Numbered from the stretch's first letter, positions 23,885-32,601 are shown. The stretch: DNA of 64,000 bases from Bacillota bacterium (GCA_023439185.1 JAEXOR010000004.1:35647-99646); one strand, 5' to 3'. Numbers and translations: made by a program. The notes: a model not told the origin generated them from the sequence alone.

Positions 23885-25012
23885 TTGTTTAGGTTGCAAA
23901 GTGTAAAAAAACATGCGTGTTTGTGGCTGATTTTACTCTTTTTCATCGTCCTTGTCTCGGGCTGCGGAACGGCACAGGAGCCTAAAGAGGCGGAAAATGC
24001 CGCCCCGGAAACCGCCGTCCAGGCAGACCGGAACTTCGTCGACGACGCCGGAAGGACCGTGACCGTTCCCGCTGAGGTTAATAAAACCTTCTCCGTCAGC
24101 CCCATAGGCTCAATCATGGTATACACCCTGGCTCCCGATAAACTGATCGGATGGAATTTTGAGTTTCTGCCGGCGGACGCGGAATTTTTGCTGCCCCAGT
24201 ACCGGACTTTGCCCAACTTAGGGGGCTGGTACGCCAAAAGCACGTGCAATGTGGAAGAACTTTTGAAAATTCACCCGGATGTAATTCTTTCCATGGGCGT
24301 CATTAATGAAACGTCGGTCTCCCAGGCCGAGGAAATACAGGAGCAGGTGGGCATTCCCGTAGTCTTAATCGACACCGGAATTAAAAACCTGGACAAAGCG
24401 TATGCAATGCTGGGGGATCTGCTGGGCGAAAAAGCCCGGGCCGAAGAGCTGGCCGCCTACTGCCACCGGGCTGTAAATGAAATAGCCGAAAAAGCCGCGC
24501 AAATTCCGGTCGAAGAACGGGTGACGGTATACTATGCCGAAGGACCGAAGGGGCTGCAAACCGATCCCAAAGGGTCGCAGCATACCGAGGTGCTGGACCT
24601 TGTCGGCGGTATCAACGTCGCCGATGTGATCATGAAAGGCGGGATGGGGATGACCGATGTATCCCTGGAACAGGTGCTGGCCTGGAATCCCGACGTGATT
24701 CTCTCCCGGTCCGCGGAACAGGGCGGCGCCGTCAACGCAATCCTGACGGATTCAAAATGGCAGCAGATTGAAGCGGTTAAAAACAACCGCGTCTATCTCA
24801 TTCCCGACTCACCGTTTTGCTGGTTTGACCGGCCGCCTTCGGCAAACCGCATCATCGGGGTGCAGTGGCTGGCCAACCTGCTCTACCCGGAAACCTTTGA
24901 CCTGGACATGAAAACCGCAATAAAAGAATTCTATTCCTTGTTCTATCATTTAGACCTTTCCGATCAGCAGATGGAGACGCTGCTGAAACACTCGCCGGCC
25001 GGCGGCAACTGA
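23885..25012 (+). CDS. FecB/BtuF/MolA-type metal-chelate binding lipoprotein (set B)
   Basis: 375 aa from TTG 23885 (GGGAGG upstream). Lipobox LVSGC, then the helical metal-receptor pattern: FVDDAGRTVTVPAEVNKTFSVSPIGSIMVYTLAPDKLIGWN, NVEELLKIHPDVILSMG, EVLDLVGGINVADV, LEQVLAWNPDVILSRS, AVKNNRVYLIPDSPFCWFDRPPSANRIIGVQWLA. The stretch FDRPPSANR..G..WLA..LYP recalls receptors in MolA/tungstate-like or corrinoid-like branches, but ligand cannot be read directly. Last gene of importer set B; an ECF module follows after 28 nt. Confidence 0.9.
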   Translation: MFRLQSVKKHACLWLILLFFIVLVSGCGTAQEPKEAENAAPETAVQADRNFVDDAGRTVTVPAEVNKTFSVSPIGSIMVYTLAPDKLIGWNFEFLPADAEFLLPQYRTLPNLGGWYAKSTCNVEELLKIHPDVILSMGVINETSVSQAEEIQEQVGIPVVLIDTGIKNLDKAYAMLGDLLGEKARAEELAAYCHRAVNEIAEKAAQIPVEERVTVYYAEGPKGLQTDPKGSQHTEVLDLVGGINVADVIMKGGMGMTDVSLEQVLAWNPDVILSRSAEQGGAVNAILTDSKWQQIEAVKNNRVYLIPDSPFCWFDRPPSANRIIGVQWLANLLYPETFDLDMKTAIKEFYSLFYHLDLSDQQMETLLKHSPAGGN

Positions 25013-25040
25013 TTTATGTGCCGGCACGGGGTGAAAATTA

Positions 25041-25907
25041 TTGTCTGAAGCACATGGCCCCGGAATTCACGGGATTCAACTGACCGATGTCACCAAAGAA
25101 TATTCCGGCAGTCCGAACACTAGAACCTGTGCCTTAAAGGCGGTGAATTTATTCATCAAGCCCGGGGAGTTCGTGGGCATAGCCGGGCAGAACGGTTCCG
25201 GTAAGACTACGCTGGCCCGTTTGCTGAACGGGCTGCTGCTCCCTTCCGCGGGACGGGTTACGGTTAATGGCCTGGATACCCGCCAGCGGCGAATGATCAT
25301 GGAAATTCGCCGGCTGGTGGGCATGGTTTTTCAGAATCCGGATAACCAGTTGGTTAGTCCGGTACTCGAGGAAGAAATCGCCTTTGGGCCGGAAAATCTT
25401 AACCTGCCCCCCCGGGAGGTCGGCAAACGGGTGGCGGAGGTTTTGCAAATAACGGGTCTGGACGAATTGCGGCAAAAGTCTCCGCACCAGTTGTCCGGAG
25501 GGCAAAAGCAGCGCGTGGCCATTGCGGCGGCCCTGGCCATGCAACCTGATTACCTGGTGCTGGATGAACCGACTTCCATGCTGGATCAAACCGGCAGGCG
25601 GGCAATCATTGAACACCTGCGGGAATTAAACAGCAAACAGGGTATTACCATCATCCTGATATCACACAACATGGAGGATTTAGCCGGAGCCGATCGCATC
25701 ATTATGCTGCACCAGGGCGGTATAGCCGCTGACGCGCCGCCCTGGGAAATATTCAATCTGGATCACCATGCCGCCGCCCTGAAACCGCCGGATATAACCA
25801 GGATGGCTCAAATGCTTGAAAGACGCGGTTACCGGCTGGAACAGCAAATTACCACCCTGGAGCAAATGGAGAACAGTATATGCCGGTTATTGAAGTTGAC
25901 GACTTAA
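25041..25907 (+). CDS. ecfA1: ECF transporter ATPase EcfA1 (CbiO-like)
   Basis: 288 aa, TTG start behind GGGGTGAAAA. Walker A GQNGSGKTT, Q-loop VGMVFQNPDNQLVSPVLEEEIAFG, signature LSGGQKQRVAIAAA, Walker B LVLDEPTSMLD, H-loop ISHNMED. The FQNPDNQ/EEEIAFGPENL block is characteristic of energy-coupling-factor ATPases. Overlaps ecfA2 by 28 nt. With EcfA2 and EcfT it forms the energising module for a vitamin- or metal-type S component, here probably the one at 28956. Confidence 0.9.
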   Translation: MSEAHGPGIHGIQLTDVTKEYSGSPNTRTCALKAVNLFIKPGEFVGIAGQNGSGKTTLARLLNGLLLPSAGRVTVNGLDTRQRRMIMEIRRLVGMVFQNPDNQLVSPVLEEEIAFGPENLNLPPREVGKRVAEVLQITGLDELRQKSPHQLSGGQKQRVAIAAALAMQPDYLVLDEPTSMLDQTGRRAIIEHLRELNSKQGITIILISHNMEDLAGADRIIMLHQGGIAADAPPWEIFNLDHHAAALKPPDITRMAQMLERRGYRLEQQITTLEQMENSICRLLKLTT

Positions 25908-26731
25908 GCTATGCCTACCATGCCGAAACGCCCAATGAGAAAAAAGCGCTGAGCAATATCTCCCTGTCCATTGAGAAAGGCGAATTCATAGGCATCGTCG
26001 GCGCCAACGGCTCCGGAAAGTCAACTTTGATTCAGCACTTCAACGGGCTGTTGCTTCCTTCCTCCGGCAGCGTTTCCGTGCTGGGACATGATACCCGGCT
26101 TTACGGGTCCCAATTGTGGAAATCAGTGGGGCTGGTGTTTCAGTTTCCCGAACAGCAAATATTTGAAGCCACAGTATCTGACGAACTGGCTTACGGTCTC
26201 CGCAACATAGGCCTGAGCCAACCGGAAATTGAAACTCGCGTCAAAGAAGCCCTGACAAACGCGGGATTTGCGCCGGAACAGATTCTTGACACCGACCCCC
26301 TTTGTTTGAGCGGAGGGCTAAGGCGTCGTATAGCGGTGGCCAGTATTTTGGCCATGAAACCGGATATTCTGGTTTTGGACGAACCGACGGCCGGTTTGGA
26401 TCCCGCAGGCAGCGCCCATATTGTGACGGCCATTAAAAAATACCGGCAGGAACAGGACGCTACAGTGATTATGGTTTCTCATCACATCAATGACCTTTTA
26501 ATTCTGTCGGATCGCATCGCCCTGCTGGATAATGGCCGCCTGAAGGCATGGGGACCGACCAGAGGTGTCTTGGCCGGTGACGGTTTAAAGGATTACGGCC
26601 TGCTGCTTCCGGATTACCTCAAATTGCTGCTCAATTTAAAAAACCGGGGGCTGCGGGTAAACACCGGAATACTGACCCTGGAAGAAGCCGTTAACGAAAT
26701 TGACAGGCTCCTGGGGGGAAACAAACGATGA
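25880..26731 (+). CDS. ecfA2: ECF transporter ATPase EcfA2
   Basis: 283 aa. Walker A GANGSGKST, Q-loop VGLVFQFPEQQIFEATVSDELAYG, signature LSGGLRRRIAVAS and Walker B ILVLDEPTAGLDPAG. The FQFPEQQ.FE motif is typical of the second ECF ATPase. The signature reads LSGGLRRR instead of LSGGQKQR, an uncommon substitution. It overlaps its neighbours on both sides (28 nt and 4 nt), so the module is translated as a unit. Confidence 0.9.
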   Translation: MPVIEVDDLSYAYHAETPNEKKALSNISLSIEKGEFIGIVGANGSGKSTLIQHFNGLLLPSSGSVSVLGHDTRLYGSQLWKSVGLVFQFPEQQIFEATVSDELAYGLRNIGLSQPEIETRVKEALTNAGFAPEQILDTDPLCLSGGLRRRIAVASILAMKPDILVLDEPTAGLDPAGSAHIVTAIKKYRQEQDATVIMVSHHINDLLILSDRIALLDNGRLKAWGPTRGVLAGDGLKDYGLLLPDYLKLLLNLKNRGLRVNTGILTLEEAVNEIDRLLGGNKR

Positions 26732-27525
26732 AAAAGATGCGCTTGGGAAGCTACACCCCCGGCATTTCGTTAATTCATCAGTTGGACCCGCGCACCAAAC
26801 TGCTGGGCGGATTGGCGATTATTGTCGTTATATTGGCTGAGCATAACTGGGCGGTGCTGGTGTCCAATACAATATTAATTTTCGGGGTGCTCCACCTGTC
26901 CCAAATAAATCTGAAATCCATTTTATTCAGCCTGAAATGGTTATGGATCATCTTTTTCCTGAGTTTCGCCGCGCAGTGCGTCTACACTCCAGGGGAACCG
27001 TTGTTTAGCCTGGGTCCGGCGACAGTGACCGGAGAAGGCGTTTGCCGGGGCGCGGCTACATTTTTACGCCTGCTTATTTTGTACCTTACTTCCAGCATCC
27101 TGACTATGACTACCGCACCGATGAAGCTGGCGGGCGGACTGGAATATCTTTTTGCCCCCTTGAACCGGATCAGGATTCCGGTAAACCAGTTTGCCATGCT
27201 GACCACCATTGCTTTAAGATTCATCCCCACCCTGCTGGAGGAGGCGGAAACCATTATCAAAGCCCAAAAATCCCGTGGAGCGCCATTTGCCTCACCGAAA
27301 AAAATGGTGCGCCTGAAAGCTTCCCTGGCTGTGCTCATTCCCCTGGTGGTCGGCTCACTGCAGAGGGCCACTGATTTGGCTACCGCCATGGAATGCAGAT
27401 GCTACACGGGCGGACCCCATCACAGCCGGACCAAAAACCTGCATTTCGGCCGCCGGGATCTGGCGGCGCTGGCTATAACAGCCGCGGTCTGTGTTTTACC
27501 CCTGGCCTGTATCCATGGCTGGTAA
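26728..27525 (+). CDS. ecfT: ECF transporter transmembrane protein EcfT
   Basis: 265 aa, five to six TMs. LIHQLDPRTKLLGGLAIIVVIL at the N-terminus is the CbiQ/EcfT opening. The two coupling-helix motifs appear as AQKSRGAPF and AMECRCYTG; the second is RC(Y) rather than the usual RGY. These helices dock into the ATPase grooves. Begins with ATGA overlap. Confidence 0.9.
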   Translation: MKKMRLGSYTPGISLIHQLDPRTKLLGGLAIIVVILAEHNWAVLVSNTILIFGVLHLSQINLKSILFSLKWLWIIFFLSFAAQCVYTPGEPLFSLGPATVTGEGVCRGAATFLRLLILYLTSSILTMTTAPMKLAGGLEYLFAPLNRIRIPVNQFAMLTTIALRFIPTLLEEAETIIKAQKSRGAPFASPKKMVRLKASLAVLIPLVVGSLQRATDLATAMECRCYTGGPHHSRTKNLHFGRRDLAALAITAAVCVLPLACIHGW

Positions 27526-27556
27526 AGACGCCAACCGCGGAGAAAGGAAAAATTAT

Positions 27557-28465
27557 ATGTCGAGCTTGCACACCCGGCGGCGTTGGGGGCTGACCGGCCT
27601 GCTGGCGTTTATAATCCTGCTTGGCGTTCTGCCGGCAGCCGTCTGTGGTGAGGGTGGCGACGGTTCCGGCAATGCGCCGGGGGTTAAACCCCTGGCGCTT
27701 GTATCGGCCGCCCTCGGGGACGGAACCAGTATCATCGGCGCGGAGAGCATACCGCTGCAACCGAAGATCACTATGCATTTCGACAAAAATGTGGTGCATT
27801 TGATCTACTGGGAAAGAAACAAGCGCTGTTTCCACCTGTATGATGAAACCGGCCGGGAATCGGCGCTTAAAATCAGTAAAATCGACGATACCGTTGATTT
27901 TTCCAAAAGACAATATATCTGGGTGGAACCGGCGGAACCCCTTTTGCCGGGGACCGGCTACAAGCTGTACGTCGCCCCGGAGCTGCTGGCCAAGAATGGG
28001 GAATCCACATTGGCCATGAGCACCAATAACCAGGGAGTCACGATCAACTTTAAAACGGCCGGGGAAAAAGCGACCGGTACCGGACCAGCCCCGGCGTCTA
28101 CGGACGCTCCCGCCGCCGCAGACAGCGCAAACGGGGCGCCCGAAGCAAATGCTACTACAGCCGACGTCAAAACCGGCGCCGGGGCCGGGCCGGTTGAAAC
28201 TGATTCCCCGCCTGACAATACCCCGGCCGACAATATTGCCCCAACTGGGGCCGGGTCGGCTGAATCCAGCACCGAAGCCGCCGCAAACCGGCTTCATGCC
28301 GCGTCGCCGGACGGACCCGCGGCGCCGGACCGGGAGGACGCCGTTAAACCCGCGACACTGCAACCGGACCGGCAGGCGCAATATTACGCGGCTGCGGCTG
28401 CCGGTCTTATCCTGGTTGGCTGGGTGGTTATAGAGGTACTCAGGAGGAAAAGCAACCGGGGATAG
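27557..28465 (+). CDS. Exported Ig-like (SbsA/Big_5) protein with C-terminal membrane anchor
   Basis: 302 aa from ATG 27557 (AAAGGA upstream). Signal peptide cleaved near AVCGEGG. Residues ~45-175 form an SbsA-type Ig-like domain (IPLQPKITMHFDKNVV...., LLPGTGYKLYVAPELLAKNG, GVTINFKTAG). Then ~100 residues of Ala/Thr/Pro-rich low-complexity stalk, and a C-terminal TM followed by basic RRKSNRG: a type I membrane protein displayed outside. It sits inside the ECF operon between EcfT and the S component, so it may capture or position substrate. Five Big_5-like proteins occur in this window. Confidence 0.72.
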   Translation: MSSLHTRRRWGLTGLLAFIILLGVLPAAVCGEGGDGSGNAPGVKPLALVSAALGDGTSIIGAESIPLQPKITMHFDKNVVHLIYWERNKRCFHLYDETGRESALKISKIDDTVDFSKRQYIWVEPAEPLLPGTGYKLYVAPELLAKNGESTLAMSTNNQGVTINFKTAGEKATGTGPAPASTDAPAAADSANGAPEANATTADVKTGAGAGPVETDSPPDNTPADNIAPTGAGSAESSTEAAANRLHAASPDGPAAPDREDAVKPATLQPDRQAQYYAAAAAGLILVGWVVIEVLRRKSNRG

Positions 28466-28478
28466 CGAGGAAAGCAAC

Positions 28479-28931
28479 ATGACTATCGACAAGCGGATAG
28501 CAATTGGCATCCTATGCCTATTCCTTGCGGCCGGAGGAGCCTTTCTTTTCGAACAGGCCATTAAAGCCCAGGGAAGCCGGAGCGGCAAACTTGTACCGGT
28601 GGTGCAGCACAATAAGACCATCGCTTATCTGGATGCCGGCGTGATCAGGCAACTGCATGAACAGGAACGGGAACTGGGTCACGGCCGGGACAATTCCGGC
28701 GGCGATAATGAAGTATCTCTCGGCTTCGTGCTTGGCTCGGCCGGAGTTGTTGATTATCAATACATCCTGGTGAGCGGAGCGGTCGATAGTGAATATTTTA
28801 AGCTAAATCCCCGGGAGGTTGGCGATATGCTCCTGTCCGCAAACGGCAACGGTACATTGACCATGGCCGATAGGACAGGCGGCAACCGTATCCTGCTAAA
28901 AGTGGTGGCCAAAATCCAGGTCGCCGATTAA
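28479..28931 (+). CDS. Small membrane-anchored extracytoplasmic protein of ECF operon
   Basis: 150 aa, start ATG 28479 with GCGAGGAAAG upstream. One N-terminal TM (IAIGILCLFLAAGGAFLF), then an extracytoplasmic domain with mixed alpha/beta pattern (VVQHNKTIAYLDAGVIRQLHEQE, VDSEYFKLNPREVGDMLL, RILLKVVAKIQ). The segment GVVDYQYILVSGAV resembles molybdopterin-oxidoreductase-linked or 'sulfite oxidase-like' beta strands only vaguely. It lies between the Big_5 protein and the S component. Family not recognised; co-occurrence suggests an accessory subunit as CbiN/NikN are for Co/Ni ECF systems, though no sequence similarity to those is visible. Confidence 0.65.
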   Translation: MTIDKRIAIGILCLFLAAGGAFLFEQAIKAQGSRSGKLVPVVQHNKTIAYLDAGVIRQLHEQERELGHGRDNSGGDNEVSLGFVLGSAGVVDYQYILVSGAVDSEYFKLNPREVGDMLLSANGNGTLTMADRTGGNRILLKVVAKIQVAD

Positions 28932-28955
28932 TACAAAAAAGGAAAGTAATTAAAA

Positions 28956-29546
28956 ATGAAAAATACCGGCAAGGAAAACCCGGCCGCTGATTTGAACACC
29001 CCGGCGGACAGTTTTATCTTCAACATCGGTCTGGCCGATGTAATCAGGCTGACCATGTTCGGTACTTTAATCAGCGTCAGCAGATTCGTGTCCCAAATGC
29101 CCATCGGCATACCCGGCCATACCAGCGTGTATTGGATGGGCTTATTGATACTGGGGAAGGGCTTGATTCCCAAATTCGGCGCCGGAACCATCATGGGCAT
29201 CGTATCGGGAATTTTGGCCGTTGTCTTCGGCCTGGGCAAGGAAGGACCGCTGCTGGCTTTCAAGTGCATTGTACCGGGGGTGCTGCTGGATATACTGGCC
29301 ATTCTATTTTTACACAAGCTGGAGTCCGTATGGGTGGCAGCCATTATCGGGGCTTTAATCAGTTGGTCCAAACTGCTGGCCAGTATCGTCCTGGGCATCA
29401 TTTTAGATATCCCCATGGTTTTCCTGGCCATGGGATTTGGTTACGCCACTTTGCTGCACATAATTTTCGGCGCCGCCGGCGGCGCCCTGGCGGCGGTGCT
29501 GATCAAAAGGTTGAAGCCGCGTCTGGCCGGTTCCTGGCAAACCTGA
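28956..29546 (+). CDS. Probable ECF transporter S component
   Basis: 196 aa, about six TM helices after a 30-residue hydrophilic N-terminus. The pattern VIRLTMFGTLISVSRFV, IPGHTSVYWMGLLILGKGLIPKFGAGTIMGIVSGILAVVFG, PGVLLDILAILF and the C-terminal GAAGGALAAVLIKRL fit the size and topology of substrate-capture S proteins. It does not begin MHIPDG, so it is not CbiM/NikM. Together with EcfA1A2T upstream it completes an importer. Substrate unknown; the surrounding genes point to a metal or cofactor precursor. Confidence 0.7.
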   Translation: MKNTGKENPAADLNTPADSFIFNIGLADVIRLTMFGTLISVSRFVSQMPIGIPGHTSVYWMGLLILGKGLIPKFGAGTIMGIVSGILAVVFGLGKEGPLLAFKCIVPGVLLDILAILFLHKLESVWVAAIIGALISWSKLLASIVLGIILDIPMVFLAMGFGYATLLHIIFGAAGGALAAVLIKRLKPRLAGSWQT

Positions 29547-29605
29547 CCGTGATCCGGCATCTTTGTAAAGCTGTGCAAAGTCATTAAACAGACGGGGCGT
29601 GAACA

Positions 29606-30340
29606 ATGAAAATATATGTGGGAATTGACGACACGGACAATATCGAGCAGGGAGCCACCGGAGAGACAGCCAATCAGATTATCGGCATTATTGAAAAACA
29701 GCGCTGGGGAAGCTGCCGTGGGCTTACCCGTCATCAACTGCTGCTGCATCCGGACATAGCCTATACCTCCCATAATAGCTCCATGTGCTTTATGGCCGAT
29801 ATTGAGACCGCCTGTCTGGAACCTTTAATCGAAACAGCCGGCCAATTTCTGGAGCAAAACAGCGCCCCCGGTTCCGACCCCGGCCTTTGCGTGGCGGCGC
29901 CGGAGCAAATTCAAAATGCGGAAAGTTTAATCGCCTATGGTTATGCAGCCAAGAAAACAATCATCACCAAACAGGAAGCCTATCAACTGGCCGGCAAACT
30001 GGGGGTGCACCTGTCCGAGCACGGCGGCGCGGGTATCGGGGTCATCGGGGCACTGGCGGGAGTGGGCCTGAGGATAACCAACAATGACGGGCGCTTCCAG
30101 GGCAGGCTAAAAATCAAAACCCCCGGCGCCACCGTCAAGGTGGCTGAAATTATAGGCAGCAGTCCGGTGGAAAGGGTGCAAAGCGTGGACGGCTATATTT
30201 TGCGCCTGGATGAACAGGTGCGGCTGGGAAACAAATTAAAAGCGGTGCTGCTGGACGGCAAACGTGTGCTGCCGGTTTACCGCCGGAAGAACGGGGCGGT
30301 GTGGGAAACCTGTACCAATGCTCATCTGGAGCATTATTGA
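29606..30340 (+). CDS. TiaS/DUF1743-like protein (IDDTDN motif)
   Basis: 244 aa. It opens MKIYVGIDDTDNIEQGATGE, the signature of the catalytic N-terminal domain of archaeal TiaS (tRNA-Ile2 agmatinylcytidine synthetase), and continues with HNSSMCF and GYAAKKTIITKQEAYQLA. The OB-fold and Zn-ribbon tRNA-binding domains of full TiaS are missing, so the protein is about half length and unlikely to modify tRNA in the same way. It lies in an operon between the ECF S component and a Cys-rich protein. Bacterial stand-alone homologues exist; function unknown. Confidence 0.7.
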   Translation: MKIYVGIDDTDNIEQGATGETANQIIGIIEKQRWGSCRGLTRHQLLLHPDIAYTSHNSSMCFMADIETACLEPLIETAGQFLEQNSAPGSDPGLCVAAPEQIQNAESLIAYGYAAKKTIITKQEAYQLAGKLGVHLSEHGGAGIGVIGALAGVGLRITNNDGRFQGRLKIKTPGATVKVAEIIGSSPVERVQSVDGYILRLDEQVRLGNKLKAVLLDGKRVLPVYRRKNGAVWETCTNAHLEHY

Positions 30341-30344
30341 GGTG

Positions 30345-30581
30345 ATGGCAATGGACTTCTGGAACAACGATTTCTGGAGTAAAAATGAAAGAAACCAGGC
30401 TCAGTTTAAAGGAGGCCGGCATGATTGGCGCCGGGCCGCCGAAATAGCGGCGGGCTGCCCACACTTCCTGCCGGACAGCGAAGACGAACAGCCGGCTGAA
30501 GAGGAAAGATCATGCTACAATTGCCGGTTCCGGCGCTGGACCGAACACTCCTTTACATGCATGAAACACTGCCGGGCGTGA
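30345..30581 (+). CDS. Small Cys-rich protein
   Basis: 78 aa, ATG 30345 (or 30351), four nt after the preceding stop, with GAGGTGAT as ribosome site overlapping that stop. Acidic centre, then a C-terminal cysteine set CYNCRF...FTCMKHC and an upstream AAGCPHF: five Cys in a pattern that could hold zinc or an FeS cluster. It links a TiaS-like gene to a HdrD-like oxidoreductase. Family not recognised. Confidence 0.65.
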   Translation: MAMDFWNNDFWSKNERNQAQFKGGRHDWRRAAEIAAGCPHFLPDSEDEQPAEEERSCYNCRFRRWTEHSFTCMKHCRA

Positions 30582-30603
30582 CAGACGCCGATAAGGTTAT
30601 GAT

Positions 30604-32601
30604 ATGATGGAAAGCATTTTGTTCTTTATTCTTCTATCGGGATCGTGCATTTATTTTTTATCCAGGCTCTATCGGTGCATTTGCTATATCCGGCTGGGCC
30701 GGCCGGCGGACGTGTCCGGCCGATCGCTCCAGCGTTGGAAGTATTTTTTCGCCAATGTGCCGGGCCAGAAAAAAATCCGCCGCCATCCTCTCTTCGGTTT
30801 ATATCACACCTTCATCATGTACGGATTTGTAATCCTGTTGCCGGGCATTCCCAACATGATCTGTCAGAGGCTTGCCCACACAGGTATCCCCGGCGTGGAA
30901 AACAACGCTCCTTACCTCCTGCTCAAAGACCTTTTTATAGCATTGGTGATCGCAGGCGTGATTGGCTGTCTCCTGCGGCGGACAATCAACAAGCCGGATT
31001 GGCTGAAAAACGATTGGGAAGCCATGGGGCTCCTCCTGCTCATTTGCACCGTCGTTTCAACCGAAGCGTTGTATCACGGGACCTATCTGGCACAGCAGCC
31101 GGAGGGCGGCCTCCTTTGGCCCGCTCCCCTGGCCGGCGCCCTATCCGGCTTATTCGCCGGCCGGGCGGCTGAGATAATCGGCACGGCGGGGGCCATTTTC
31201 TGGTGGACACACTTCCTAGCCGTTTTTTCGCTGCTTTGGATTATCCCCAACTCCAAACACCTGCACTTTATTTTTGCCCCTTTCAATATCTACTGGCATT
31301 CCCCGGCGCCCGGAGGGACGATTAAAGATATTGATCCCGAGGGTGCGTCCGGCCGGCCGGCGGGAGTCAATAAGATGGAGGACTTTACCTGGAAGCAGCT
31401 TTTTGAAGCTTACGCCTGCACCAAATGCGGCCGCTGCAACGACCAGTGCCCCGCCTTCCGGAGCGGCGAACCGGTTAAACCCAAGCCATTGCAGGGCCGT
31501 CTCCGCAAACACATTGAAGAAAGGGCGCCGCTTCTGCTCAAACGGGGGGCAAGGCGGAACGCCGGGCAAGGGGCTTCGGGTCGGGCGCAGGAAATATTAA
31601 AGAAAAAAATCACCGGCGGTATTTTCAAAAAGGATTTCATCTGGAGCTGCGCCATGTGCGGCGGCTGCGAAGAGACCTGCCCGGTTTCCGTGGAGCATAC
31701 GTCCAAGATTATCGAAATGCGGCGCCACCTGGTCCTGGCCCAAAAAGATTTCCCCGCTGCGATGCGGCGGTTTTTCGCCAACGTGGAGACGTACGGCAAC
31801 CCGTGGGGAGTGGACCGCAACGGCGGTACCGGCCGGCCGGCATACTCCGGCGCAGGGGCGATAACGGATAGCAGCGGCGCGGAGTATGTTTTTTTCACCG
31901 GCTGTGCCGCCTCTTTTGACGCCGGAGCCGGGCGCGCGGCGGCGGCCCTGATCAATATCATGACCAAAGCCGGCGTATCCTTTGCGGTTCTTGGCGCGGA
32001 TGAATGGTGCTGCGGAGAAACAGCCCGCAGAATGGGAAACGAGACACTCTTTCAGCAGGCGGTCCAAAAAAACGTCGGCACATGGCAGGCCTTGGGCGTG
32101 CGTAAAATTATTACCGGCTGCCCCCACTGCTATAATACCCTGAAAAACGAGTATCCCCGGTTTGGCGGCGGCTGGGAAGTGATCCATCATTCCGTCCTGC
32201 TGGCCGGCCTGTTTAAAGAAGGCCGGCTAAAGCCGGCTTTTAGCGATAACGTGGTAACCTACCACGATCCCTGTTATCTCGGGCGATATAACGGCATTTA
32301 CCGCGAGCCGCGGGAAATGCTGAGGGCATCGCCGGGCGTGCGGCTGATGGAAATGCAGCGCGCGGAAAACCGGTCGTTTTGCTGCGGGGCGGGCGGCGGC
32401 CGGTTCTGGACCAGGGCCGGGGAAGAGAACCTGATTGCCGCAGACCGGGCACGGCAGGCAATCGCCACCGGCGCCTCCGTACTGTGCACCGCCTGCCCAT
32501 ACTGCAAAATGCTGCTGGAAAAGACAATTGCCGATCGGGAGGGGCGGGAGCGCATCCAGGTTCTGGACATTGCCGAAGTCCTGGCGCCGGCAACGTGGTG
32601 A
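30604..32601 (+). CDS. Membrane HdrD-like FeS oxidoreductase
   Basis: 665 aa. The N-terminal ~230 residues hold five to six TMs (NarI/DUF-type haem-binding-like module), then two [4Fe-4S] motifs (CTKCGRCNDQCPAF, CAMCGGCEETCPVS) and two CCG domains (FTGCA...WCCGE...GCPHC and DPCYLGR...FCCGAGGG...CPYC), the arrangement of HdrD/DUF224 enzymes. In syntrophic and sulfate-reducing Firmicutes such proteins move electrons between ETF, ferredoxin-linked partners or thiols and the quinone pool. No ETF genes are adjacent. Last gene of the plus-strand run; 100 bp to the convergent XRE gene. Confidence 0.88.
   Translation: MMESILFFILLSGSCIYFLSRLYRCICYIRLGRPADVSGRSLQRWKYFFANVPGQKKIRRHPLFGLYHTFIMYGFVILLPGIPNMICQRLAHTGIPGVENNAPYLLLKDLFIALVIAGVIGCLLRRTINKPDWLKNDWEAMGLLLLICTVVSTEALYHGTYLAQQPEGGLLWPAPLAGALSGLFAGRAAEIIGTAGAIFWWTHFLAVFSLLWIIPNSKHLHFIFAPFNIYWHSPAPGGTIKDIDPEGASGRPAGVNKMEDFTWKQLFEAYACTKCGRCNDQCPAFRSGEPVKPKPLQGRLRKHIEERAPLLLKRGARRNAGQGASGRAQEILKKKITGGIFKKDFIWSCAMCGGCEETCPVSVEHTSKIIEMRRHLVLAQKDFPAAMRRFFANVETYGNPWGVDRNGGTGRPAYSGAGAITDSSGAEYVFFTGCAASFDAGAGRAAAALINIMTKAGVSFAVLGADEWCCGETARRMGNETLFQQAVQKNVGTWQALGVRKIITGCPHCYNTLKNEYPRFGGGWEVIHHSVLLAGLFKEGRLKPAFSDNVVTYHDPCYLGRYNGIYREPREMLRASPGVRLMEMQRAENRSFCCGAGGGRFWTRAGEENLIAADRARQAIATGASVLCTACPYCKMLLEKTIADREGRERIQVLDIAEVLAPATW

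Noticed and set aside
27473..28621. A 382-codon minus-strand open frame opposite the Big_5 stalk protein
   Set aside because: The plus-strand gene has a signal peptide, Ig domain, TM anchor and ribosome site; the reverse frame is Arg/Gly/Pro-rich shadow of GC-rich coding sequence.
28956..29546. CbiM/NikM cobalt or nickel S component
   Set aside because: The N-terminus lacks the MHIPDG metal-binding start and no CbiN/NikN-like gene is adjacent, so only a generic S-component call is made.
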